A DNA stretch of 64,000 nucleotides from the NCBI GenBank assembly GCA_004124475.1, contig SCKK01000012.1:1-64000 (forward strand), in the 5' to 3' direction. Each line of letters begins with the position of its first letter. Position 1 is the stretch's first letter. Source of the DNA: Fidelibacterota bacterium. GTDB taxonomy: Bacteria; Fidelibacterota; Marinisomatia; Marinisomatales; SCKK01. Under the pieces are notes generated by a model. The model saw only the letters and a list, made by a program, of their open reading frames with translations. It searched no databases and had not been told where the DNA came from. The position numbers were made by a program, and so were the translations under genes. Of this stretch, positions 55,603 through 63,632 are shown in pieces.

Positions 55603-56097
55603 ATGGAAAAACATAAACAAAGATCCCATCGAACTCGTAAAATAAAGTCTCCTCAACCGGAATTCTGGAGGCGAAACAGTCTGGAGATCGCCGTTGTAGT
55701 ACTTATACTGGCGGGAATATATCTCCTAGTGGAAAAGACCGATGTCAGTGAAAATATCCTTCACTTTCTTAAAATTATCATCATATTTTTGGCCAGAATT
55801 TTCAGTTCGATAGCTTCATTCCTTCAAAAATGGATCGAAGATACTGAAGCATCAGACATTGTCGGGTATATCCTGATACTCACAGCTGTATTTTTATTAG
55901 GGTATCGTACCAGAACTAACCTGCTTAAAAACTATCGAAATACAAGATCGTACCCAAAATGTGAGAGTGGACTTAGCCGCATTCACAGAAAGTTTAGACA
56001 TAAAATCATCGGCTTTTTATTCAGGATAAGAGTAAAAAATTACCGTTTTTTGGGCAGTAACTGTTCATGGCAGGGAATCCAAATTACAACGCTTTAA
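55603..56097 (+). CDS. Hypothetical membrane protein
   Basis: A 164-residue basic protein with three membrane segments (about 27-44, 55-75 and 86-105) and a cationic tail. No known family. The end overlaps the next gene by 31 bp. Confidence 0.5.
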   Translation: MEKHKQRSHRTRKIKSPQPEFWRRNSLEIAVVVLILAGIYLLVEKTDVSENILHFLKIIIIFLARIFSSIASFLQKWIEDTEASDIVGYILILTAVFLLGYRTRTNLLKNYRNTRSYPKCESGLSRIHRKFRHKIIGFLFRIRVKNYRFLGSNCSWQGIQITTL

Positions 56098-56714
56098 ACC
56101 TGATTTCAATCAACGAAATAACCTCCCCCAACCGCTCTCTCACCTATCTCCTATTTCCACTTGTTTGTATTTCCATCTTATTCCCTGATAATAAACAGGA
56201 TTTAGAAGTAATCTGGGGTATTAGCTTTGGTTCCAGCGAGGAAGAAGTGATTAAAACATTCCAAACTGATCACAACGAAATACCTAATAGAATGTATCAG
56301 CAAAACGGGTATCGAATTCTTGAATACCGGAATTGGGGCAAGAAGATGTGCAGTTTCGACAAACTCCGTATCATGATTCATCCATCTGAAGGCGTCTTTT
56401 CTGTAGAAGAAGAAATATATTTAATCTGGAACTTGCAAAAAAAAGATGAAGAAAATAAGGAAAGGCATCTAAAAGAATTCAATCTCATCATAAAAAGACT
56501 CAGAAAGTTATATGGAAGAGAAGTCTTTTTAGAGAAGCCAATTATCAGTAGAGCCGAAAAATTTTCCGACTTTGTTTCCGCTTCCTGGTTCTTTAAGGAT
56601 CAACGTTGGATACACCTAATGTATGAACCACAAGACTGGAATGTTTTTCCCGAATTAATGAAAATTGTAATCATATATAGAGATTCAAATAGGGATAAAC
56701 GGCAGAATAATTGA
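56067..56714 (+). CDS. Hypothetical exported protein
   Basis: 215 residues with a hydrophobic segment at about 26-42, then WGISFGSSEEEVIKTF and a helical region with EEEIYLIWNLQKKDEENKE. The WGISFG..EEEV pattern resembles small envelope proteins with a BamE-like start, but this is weak. The start is uncertain because the ATG lies inside the upstream gene. Confidence 0.5.
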   Translation: MAGNPNYNALNLISINEITSPNRSLTYLLFPLVCISILFPDNKQDLEVIWGISFGSSEEEVIKTFQTDHNEIPNRMYQQNGYRILEYRNWGKKMCSFDKLRIMIHPSEGVFSVEEEIYLIWNLQKKDEENKERHLKEFNLIIKRLRKLYGREVFLEKPIISRAEKFSDFVSASWFFKDQRWIHLMYEPQDWNVFPELMKIVIIYRDSNRDKRQNN

Positions 56715-56781
56715 AAACAGAATTTTATTTTACTGTATCAACTGCCCCGATTAAATCGAGGTCAGGTAGGGAATTTCTCCA

Positions 56782-56797
56782 TCCCGACGCGTCGGGA
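56782..56797. repeat. CCCGA/TCGGG palindrome
   Basis: TCCCGACGCGTCGGGA, perfect 16-bp palindrome. Further members lie at 57291-57306 (CCCCGACGAGTCGGGG) and 57322-57342 (TCCCGACAT, 3-bp loop, ATGTCGGGA), flanking the DUF971 gene. Confidence 0.8.
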
Positions 56798-56878
56798 CAA
56801 AGGTCAAAATTGACTCTCCATGGGAAGCCTTAGCCTTTTTAATTCCCTCAGACATGTCGGGGGACGTGGCTGTGTTTT

Positions 56879-57193
56879 TTAAGACTCTCCTTCTCCAAGG
56901 GTCTTTAAAAGTTCATACCGGTAAATTCCAGTATTATGCCCATCTCCCCAGAATGGCTGAACGGCATAATATCCAACTAGTTTCAAATTCGTGAGTTGAA
57001 AACTTACTTCCGATCTCATCGGTTGCTTTCCTTTATATACATTCCCAAATACATCACTTTCCCCAGCACAACCGGCACATGGACAATTCTCTCTCAATTT
57101 CTTTAAAGAGATATAGCTTTCCGCCTCTCCTTCCCATTTAATGATCAGGATATCATTAATGACATCATAATTTTTTATCACAAGATCAGACAT
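56879..57193 (-). CDS. DUF971 domain-containing protein
   Basis: A 104-residue protein covering a whole DUF971 domain (gamma-butyrobetaine hydroxylase N-terminal-like): ILIIKWEGEAESYISLKKLRE, CPCAGC, YAVQPFWGDGHNTGIYRYELL. The CxCAGC cysteines probably bind metal or an Fe-S cluster. Stand-alone DUF971 proteins are often encoded near Fe-S or Mrp genes; none are next to it here. Confidence 0.9.
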   Translation of the reverse strand: MSDLVIKNYDVINDILIIKWEGEAESYISLKKLRENCPCAGCAGESDVFGNVYKGKQPMRSEVSFQLTNLKLVGYYAVQPFWGDGHNTGIYRYELLKTLGEGES

Positions 57194-57416
57194 TCAATCC
57201 CCCTTCTTGTTTCACGAATATTATTCTTTTAAATTTGTCCATAAATTTACGGCACTACAAGCATGAAATATAAACAGGTTCGTAGCTTCCCCCCGACGAG
57301 TCGGGGTCGGGATTCAGAGCGTCCCGACATTTCATGTCGGGAAGGTCACAGGGATTCACGCCAAGGCACTTAGCCCTTGAGCAAACTCTGAAGCGCCCCG
57401 TAATGAAGAGGAAATC

Positions 57417-57490
57417 GGGTTCGTAGCTCAGTTGGTCAGAGCGCTACGCTCACATCGTAGAGGTCACAGGTTCAAGTCCTGTCGAACCCA
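57417..57490 (+). tRNA. tRNA-Val (CAC)
   Basis: 74 nt, complete cloverleaf: acceptor GGGTTCG/CGAACCC, D-arm GCTC/GAGC, anticodon arm CTACG-CTCACAT-CGTAG, T-arm ACAGG/CCTGT, discriminator A, CCA not encoded. Anticodon CAC reads GUG (Val). Confidence 0.95.
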
Positions 57491-57494
57491 CACA

Positions 57495-57760
57495 ATGTTT
57501 TATGCATATGTCTTGAAAAGTCAGTCGAATGGGAGATTGTACAAAGGACATACTGATAACCTCGACAGAAGGTTAGAGGAACACAATTCAGGTGGGTCAC
57601 CCTATACGCAGTGGCGTGGATCCAGGCAATTAATCGGATGGCTCCCTTGTAAACAAGGTCTGAAGCTATGCATCTCGAAAACAAGTTAAAAAGAATGAAA
57701 CAGTCTGATAGAGTGATTGACTATCTAGAGAAGTATGGAATTCTTGCAAAGTCAAAATAG
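57495..57760 (+). pseudogene. GIY-YIG nuclease (UPF0213/UvrC-like) with frameshift
   Basis: Opens MFYAYVLKSQSNGRLYKGHTD and continues NLDRRLEEHNSGGS, a clear GIY-YIG start. It leaves the family after about residue 45, near a GGATCC word. In another frame TRSEAMHLENKLKRMKQ resumes, the usual family end, to TAG 57758-57760. At least one frameshift lies near 57645. It begins 4 bp after tRNA-Val, with no room for its own promoter. Confidence 0.78.
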
Positions 57761-57969
57761 GTCAGAGCGTCCTGACACTCGTGTCGGGAAGATCACCCCA
57801 ACAAATTATTGTCGGGATCGAACCCACAATGGTTAAGGAAAAATAATGACATCATTCTATTACAAATTATCCAGGGGGTATTTTGACCCAAAAATTTATT
57901 GTTGAAAAGAGAAATCAACTAAATTTGGAGCAATACCAGAGTCCAAATTTTGTAAAACAAATTAGTTAT

Positions 57970-57992
57970 GCACCGCTTGGTGCGTTTTTTTT
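57970..57992 (+). terminator. Hairpin and T-run before the zinc-ribbon gene
   Basis: GCACC-GCTT-GGTGC followed by G and T8 ends 24 bp before the start codon at 58016. It may end upstream transcripts or act as an attenuator of the downstream gene. Confidence 0.6.
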
Positions 57993-58015
57993 AACTTTAT
58001 TTTAGGAGCGTTGAA

Positions 58016-58720
58016 ATGGCAAAATTATTTCAACTTGTAAAACTACAGGAAATTGACAATCAACTGTTAGAACTGGAGCAGTTGAAAGGGGATCTTCCCC
58101 TACAAGTAAGAAAACTTACATCAAGAACTGATCAACTAGATAAATCCATTACTATAGCAGAAGCCAGATTAAAAGAAATTGCTGTGAGTATTCAACGTCT
58201 TCAAACCCTTGAACTTGAACGAAAAACAAAAACAGACAAATTACAGGAACAACTCTACCTCGTGAAAACAAATAGAGAGTATGACGCCCTCATGGCAGAA
58301 ATTGACCATTTGAAGTCAGAAATTGATGAAGAAGAATTACAAGAGTTGGAATTGTTAGAAGAAAAAGAACGCCTGGAAGAGCAGTTAAAATTAGAAAAAC
58401 TCCAGTTTATAGAATTTTCTAATGAGCTTAACAAACAGGAAAAAAAGCTTAAAAAGACCATTGCGGGAACTGAAAAAGAGTTTGAGGAATTAACGGAAAT
58501 AAGAGAGACAATTGTTCCTGGAATTAATGCTAGGGATCTGGCCGTATACGATAGAATTCGTAAAGCTCGTGATGGTGTTGCCGTGGTTCCAATTCAGAAT
58601 GGGGCTTGTAGTGGATGTTTCGCTCATTTAACCTCCAAAACCATTATGGAAGTACGAAGCGGCCAAAGATTGTTGACTTGTTCTGTCTGCCGACGTTTTT
58701 TATATTGGCTCGAGAATTAA
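58016..58720 (+). CDS. C4-type zinc ribbon protein with coiled coil (DUF164/zf-RING_7)
   Basis: The 234-residue protein is a long coiled coil (about 5-180) followed by a zinc ribbon with CSGCF...LLTCSVCRRFLYW. Homologues are thought to act in nucleic-acid transactions or secretion, unproven. It lies just upstream of rnpB. Confidence 0.9.
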   Translation: MAKLFQLVKLQEIDNQLLELEQLKGDLPLQVRKLTSRTDQLDKSITIAEARLKEIAVSIQRLQTLELERKTKTDKLQEQLYLVKTNREYDALMAEIDHLKSEIDEEELQELELLEEKERLEEQLKLEKLQFIEFSNELNKQEKKLKKTIAGTEKEFEELTEIRETIVPGINARDLAVYDRIRKARDGVAVVPIQNGACSGCFAHLTSKTIMEVRSGQRLLTCSVCRRFLYWLEN

Positions 58721-58938
58721 CCTGAATAATTTGTTTCATCTGAAAATAGCTTTGAACATGCCTGCCCCGTAGTCCCGACATAGTCGGGAGAGCGTATCGG
58801 GGGAGCACGGAACGTGAAGAATTGTCCCAGAGGGACTCCTGCGGAGGAGTGATACCTGCCTCACTCCGTGGGTGGCTGGCAGATAGGGAGGAGTCCCGAA
58901 GCTTCGTGATGAATGTTTCATTTTGTTTTTTGACAATC

Positions 58939-59361
58939 AGAGTTGATCGGGTGGTTGCCCCGACACTTCTATGTCGGGGAGGAAAGTCCGAACACCGCAG
59001 GGCAGGATGCCTCTTAACGGGAGGGGTTCGTCAGCCGACGGATACGGAAAGTGCAACAGAGAGTAGACATCCCTATCCCGAAGATTCGGGACGGGGTTAA
59101 GGTGAAACGGTGGTGCAAGAGACCACCAGTTCCCGATGAAAATCGGGAGGCTCGGTAAACCCCATCCGGTGCAAGATCAAGCAGCCCCGATTATTCCGCT
59201 ACCAGCGGAGATGTAGCCCGCATCAATGTCCCCCTCCCGACCCCGACTTGTCGGGGGGATCGGGAGGACGAGAGGGGCGGGTAGATCGCATGAACTCGAC
59301 TGTGAGGTCGAGTCCAGATGAATGACCACACCAGACAGAATTCGGCTTATAGATCAACTCT
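58939..59361 (+). ncRNA. rnpB: RNase P RNA (type A)
   Basis: Catalytic RNA that trims tRNA 5' ends. P1 pairs AGAGTTGATC (58939-58948) with GATCAACTCT (59352-59361). Conserved blocks follow in order: GAGGAAAGTCCGAACACC (CR-I), GCAGGATGC, AGTGCAACAGAGAG, GTGAAACGGTGGTGCAAGAG, GGTAAACCCCATC, and at the end AGATGAATGACCA with ACAGAATTCGGCTTA (CR-V). About 423 nt, slightly long, because four helices are enlarged by CCCGA..TCGGG palindromes (58958-58979, 59076-59091, 59131-59148, 59231-59267). Confidence 0.95.
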
Positions 59362-59373
59362 GATTTTTTATAT

Positions 59374-59412
59374 AAAGATTCCATCCGTTAGCTAACAGAT
59401 GGAATCTTTTAT
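59374..59412 (+). terminator. Terminator of rnpB
   Basis: AAAGATTCCATC and GATGGAATCTTT form a 12-bp stem closed by GTTAGCTAAC, followed by a short T-run. Confidence 0.85.
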
Positions 59413-59573
59413 ATTCCTATATAATGACGGGAATAATAAATTTAGTACAAAATAAAAAAGACCCTTTTCAAGTGAGATCATTGTGTAATTTCAAATAAGC
59501 AACATCGCAAATTTTAAACACTAATCCATAATAACCGGGAAAAACCATATTATCCAAATCTTTTACTAATTCC

Positions 59574-61286
59574 GTGATTATCTGGCATACTAGAGAACCT
59601 GACCCGATTCTTGTTTTAAAACTTCAAAAGGAGTTTCACGCACCTGAAATTATTGCACGGGTTCTTGCAAATCGGAACATTAGGTCCCTTGAGGAATCCC
59701 GTCCATTTTTTTCCCCCGATCTTAGTCAACTGCACGATCCCTTTTTAATGCTCAACATGGAGAAAGCTGCCGAAAGAGTCGCAAAACAAATACATAAAAA
59801 GGGCAAGATATTCATTTTTGGCGATTACGATGTGGATGGGACATCAGGAGCATCAGTGCTTTATCTTACATTAAAAGGTCTTGGTGCGGATGTTAAAGCT
59901 TATATCCCAGATCGAGAAAAGGAAGGGTATGGTCTATCCGAACATGGTATTGACGTTGCCGTCGATTTTGGCGCAGATCTTCTAATCACCTGCGATTGTG
60001 GAATTAATGCCTTCCAACCAATCGAATATGCCAATTTCAAAAAAGTGGATGTCATTATCACTGACCATCACACACCTGACCCGATACTTCCAAATGCCTA
60101 TGCTGTTCTGAACCCCAATCAAAAGGACTGCACCTATCCATTCAAAGGATTATGTGGCGCAGGCGTGGCATTTAAACTTGCGTTTGCCGTAGAACAGATT
60201 ACGGAACACCAAGATATAAATGCTTTCCAGCATCTTGATCTTGTTACGCTGGGAACGGCTGCTGATCTTGTACCGATACTAGATGAAAATCGAGTAATTG
60301 TAAGTCATGGGCTTAAACTTTTGGAAAATCCGGATAAACCAGGATTAAGAGCATTGTTAGATGTTTCAGGGCTGTCAGATAAAACATTAACCGTCTGGAA
60401 TCTCGTATTTAGCCTAGCACCTCGGATCAATGCTGCCGGGAGGATGGGCGATGCAAACCGAGCAGTAAAACTCTTCATCGAAGACGATTTCTTTGAATGT
60501 GTTCGACTGGCAAAAGTAATTGATAAAGAAAATTCCATCCGAAAAACAATTCAGGAAACGATTGTTGAAGAAGCCCTCTTTAAAGTCAATGCTGAAGTCG
60601 ACCTTGATAAGGATAGAGCTATTGTACTCTGGGATAACACCTGGCACCCTGGAGTAATAGGAATTGTTGCTTCGAGAATCAAAGAAGAGTTTCATCGACC
60701 GGTGATTATTATTAGTACGGATAGTGATCCGGGAAAAGGATCAGCCAGAAGTATTCATAATTTTGACCTTTATTTAAAGCTCTCAAAATGTGCGGATAAT
60801 CTGGAAAGATTTGGTGGTCATCCCATGGCAGCAGGGTTAACAATTTTAGAAAAAAATCTAAAAAGCTTTCGCCGGGCATTTATAAACATTGCAAATGAAT
60901 CTTTATCTGATGATGATTTGATTAAGACACTTGACGTTGAAGGTGAAATGTCATTAAATATTATTGATAAACGATTCATGAGATTTTTACATGAACTGGC
61001 TCCTTACGGTCCTGGAAATATGAGACCAGTATTTGTAACAAAGGGAATTCAGTTATCAGGAACACCTCGTTTGGTCGGTAACGGAGATCATCTTAAATTC
61101 ACGGCAAAACAAAACGGTAAATCGATTGATGCTATCGGTTTCAATATGGCAAATCATTATGAGCATCTCATCACAGGGAATCCTATTGACATTGCCTATG
61201 TAATAGAAGAAAACGAATGGCGGGGAGTTAAATCAATCCAGTTGAATATTCGCGATATTAAACCAATGAAAGTAAACACACTATGA
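59574..61286 (+). CDS. recJ: Single-strand-specific DNA exonuclease RecJ
   Basis: 5'-3' exonuclease for recombination and mismatch repair. The 570-residue protein has DHH-family motifs GDYDVDGTSG, DCGI, TDHHTPDP and LGTAADLVP, the DHHA1 signature GGHPMAAGL, and a C-terminal OB-like domain. GTG start; the upstream ribosome-binding site is weak. Overlaps fabH by 4 bp. Confidence 0.95.
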   Translation: MIIWHTREPDPILVLKLQKEFHAPEIIARVLANRNIRSLEESRPFFSPDLSQLHDPFLMLNMEKAAERVAKQIHKKGKIFIFGDYDVDGTSGASVLYLTLKGLGADVKAYIPDREKEGYGLSEHGIDVAVDFGADLLITCDCGINAFQPIEYANFKKVDVIITDHHTPDPILPNAYAVLNPNQKDCTYPFKGLCGAGVAFKLAFAVEQITEHQDINAFQHLDLVTLGTAADLVPILDENRVIVSHGLKLLENPDKPGLRALLDVSGLSDKTLTVWNLVFSLAPRINAAGRMGDANRAVKLFIEDDFFECVRLAKVIDKENSIRKTIQETIVEEALFKVNAEVDLDKDRAIVLWDNTWHPGVIGIVASRIKEEFHRPVIIISTDSDPGKGSARSIHNFDLYLKLSKCADNLERFGGHPMAAGLTILEKNLKSFRRAFINIANESLSDDDLIKTLDVEGEMSLNIIDKRFMRFLHELAPYGPGNMRPVFVTKGIQLSGTPRLVGNGDHLKFTAKQNGKSIDAIGFNMANHYEHLITGNPIDIAYVIEENEWRGVKSIQLNIRDIKPMKVNTL

Positions 61287-62275
61287 AACGAGCAAAAATA
61301 ACAGGTATCGGTCATTATGTCCCCGAACATGTAGTCACCAATGCTGATCTGGAGAAACTAATGGATACAACAGATGAATGGATTATTAATCGCACAGGAA
61401 TTAAAGAGCGACGTCATGCAGACAGTAAAACGGGAGCCTCAGACCTTGGGGTTATCGCATCGGAAAATGCGATGAAAATGGCTGGAGTGAAACCGGAAGA
61501 TATTGATTTAATTATTTTCGCAACAGTCTCTTCTGATTATTATTTTCCTGGGGCAGCTGTGTTAATACAAAAGAAAATGTCTATGAAAAATATCGGGGCC
61601 TTTGATGTTCGAGCAGCGTGTTCAGGTTTTGTATATGGTTTGTCTATTGCAGACCAGTTTATTCGGGCGGGAATGAACGAAAATATTCTTCTTATCGGTG
61701 CAGAAGTTCAGACTGTTGCTCTGAAATTTGATACGAAACACAGGGATTTATCCATTTTATTCGGGGATGGCGCTGGAGCCGTGATCGTCCAGCCATCAAA
61801 TAATAGTTCGGGAATATTATCGACACATTTACACTCACAGGGAGAGCACGCCGAAAGCCTATGGATGCCCGCACCAGGAAGTCATTTTCACCCGTGGATC
61901 AGCCATGAAATTATTGATAATGAACTGCATATCCCCGTCATGAATGGAAAGGAAGTATTTAAGCACGCCATCGTCCGGTTCCCCGAAGTCATTCAAGAAG
62001 CATTAGATACCAACAACTTATCTTTGGAAGATGTCGCTTTAATAATCCCCCATCAAGCTAACTACCGGATCAGTCAAGCTGTGGCAAGACGGATGGGAAT
62101 TGGGATGGACAAGATATACAGCAATATTCACAAGTACGGGAATACCACCGCTGCATCGATCCCCATAGCAATGTCAGAAGCTTACGCAGAAGGCAGGTTT
62201 TCTGAAGGGGATTATGTAATCCTTGCTGCCTTTGGCTCTGGATTTACCTGGGCTTCGGCTGCCATTCGATGGTAA
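61283..62275 (+). CDS. fabH: 3-oxoacyl-ACP synthase III
   Basis: Starts fatty-acid synthesis by condensing acetyl-CoA with malonyl-ACP. The 330-residue thiolase-fold protein has catalytic C113 (AACSGFVYG), His in IPHQANYRI and Asn in YGNTTAAS. Its ATG overlaps the recJ stop (ATGA). Confidence 0.96.
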   Translation: MKRAKITGIGHYVPEHVVTNADLEKLMDTTDEWIINRTGIKERRHADSKTGASDLGVIASENAMKMAGVKPEDIDLIIFATVSSDYYFPGAAVLIQKKMSMKNIGAFDVRAACSGFVYGLSIADQFIRAGMNENILLIGAEVQTVALKFDTKHRDLSILFGDGAGAVIVQPSNNSSGILSTHLHSQGEHAESLWMPAPGSHFHPWISHEIIDNELHIPVMNGKEVFKHAIVRFPEVIQEALDTNNLSLEDVALIIPHQANYRISQAVARRMGIGMDKIYSNIHKYGNTTAASIPIAMSEAYAEGRFSEGDYVILAAFGSGFTWASAAIRW

Positions 62276-62381
62276 ATATTTTTAGATGGAATCCGATACT
62301 CGGGTTTTGCACCAGTTCAGACATATCTAAAGGATCCTGTGGAAAGGCAAATTGAATTACTTTATTTTATCGTCTCGCCGA

Positions 62382-62416
62382 CCCCGACTTGTCGGGGGGG
62401 GGGGTTGGGGGGACGT
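62382..62416. repeat. CCCGA/TCGGG palindrome followed by a G-rich run
   Basis: CCCCGACTTGTCGGGG runs into an 11-G tract and a second run of six G. The same core (CCCCGACTTGTCGGGG) occurs inside rnpB at 59240. Confidence 0.7.
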
Positions 62417-62453
62417 AACTATGTTCTTTTACGTTAACTAAAATATCAAAAAA

Positions 62454-63632
62454 ATGAACAAACTTTTCTTAAATGATGAACATATTATGCTTCAAGACAT
62501 GGTGCGGGATTTCGCCGCCAAGGAGGTTTTACCCCATGTCATGGAGTTGGATGAGACAGGGAAATTCCCCCATAAAATTGTTAAAATGATGGGGGAACTG
62601 GGTCTTATGGGAATACCCATTCCCGAAAGCTACAGTGGCGCTGGAATGGATCAGGTTGCCTACTGTCTTGCAGTATATGAACTGAGTAAAGTAGATGCCT
62701 CAGTTGCCATCACCATGGCAGCCCATACTTCTCTCGGAACCATGCCTATTCTGTTGGCAGGGACAGAAGATCAGAAAAGAAAATACCTCCCTCCTCTTGC
62801 ATCAGGGAAAATGATCGGTGCTTTTGGTTTGACAGAAGTTGAAGCAGGAAGTGATGCGGGAAACACCAAAACCACAGCGATTTTGGACAAAAATGAATGG
62901 GTCATAAACGGCGGAAAAATATTCACAACCAATGCAGGTGTGGCCGGCATACTGATCATCACAGCTCGTACTATTATTAATAACAAGGATGAGGGTATCA
63001 GCGCCTTTATCATCGAGACAGATAATCCTGGATTGAAAATAGGGCCTCTGGAAAAAAAAATGGGGTGGAAAGCTTCGGATACTCGCCAATTATTTTTTGA
63101 AGATCTGCGGATCCCAGAGGAAAATTTACTTGGAAATGATGCTGATGGATTTAAAACCTTTCTTCGTACCTTAACGGGTGGTAGGATTTCAATTGGAGCC
63201 TTATCGGTGGGGACGGCAGAAGGGGCATTTGAAGCTGCTCTTAAGTACTCTCAAGAAAGGGAGGCGTTTGGATTGCCTATTTATCGTTTTCAATCTATTG
63301 GTTTTAAACTTGCTAACATTGCAACAGAAATTGAAGCAGCGAAACTTCTTGTATATCAGGCAGCTAAAATGTACGACCAGGGAGAAAACGTTATTAAACA
63401 GGCCGCCATGGCGAAATTATATGCTTCTGAAGTCGCTATGCGAACCACAACAGAAGCGATACAGATTTTCGGTGGGTATGGTTACATAAAGGAATATCCA
63501 GTGGAAAAATATTTCCGCGATGCGAAAGTCCTCACGATTGGCGAAGGTACAAGTGAAATCCAGCACCTTGTGATAATGAGAGAACTCGTAAAGGAATATC
63601 AAAAATCCTTGAGTTTCGCTGACACTAAGTAG
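62454..63632 (+). CDS. Acyl-CoA dehydrogenase
   Basis: FAD-dependent oxidation of acyl-CoA to enoyl-CoA. The 392-residue protein has the ACAD signatures FGLTEVEAGSDAG, EGGxR-type region GRISIGALSVGTAEGAFE, and IQIFGGYGYIKEYPVEKYFRDAK. The catalytic Glu lies in GEGTSEIQ, in the position used by short/medium-chain enzymes. The exact chain length is not readable. Not coupled to fabH (178-bp gap with palindromes). Confidence 0.93.
   Translation: MNKLFLNDEHIMLQDMVRDFAAKEVLPHVMELDETGKFPHKIVKMMGELGLMGIPIPESYSGAGMDQVAYCLAVYELSKVDASVAITMAAHTSLGTMPILLAGTEDQKRKYLPPLASGKMIGAFGLTEVEAGSDAGNTKTTAILDKNEWVINGGKIFTTNAGVAGILIITARTIINNKDEGISAFIIETDNPGLKIGPLEKKMGWKASDTRQLFFEDLRIPEENLLGNDADGFKTFLRTLTGGRISIGALSVGTAEGAFEAALKYSQEREAFGLPIYRFQSIGFKLANIATEIEAAKLLVYQAAKMYDQGENVIKQAAMAKLYASEVAMRTTTEAIQIFGGYGYIKEYPVEKYFRDAKVLTIGEGTSEIQHLVIMRELVKEYQKSLSFADTK

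Noticed and set aside
57818-57831. Partial repeat of the tRNA-Val 3' end (TCGAACCCACAAT) as an att site flanking the GIY-YIG remnant
   Set aside because: The match is only about 13 bp with an indel against the tRNA, and no integrase is present.
62389-62416. G-run as a G-quadruplex regulatory element
   Set aside because: It is a homopolymer extension of a CCCGA palindrome. Such runs are error-prone in sequencing, and nothing links it to a gene.
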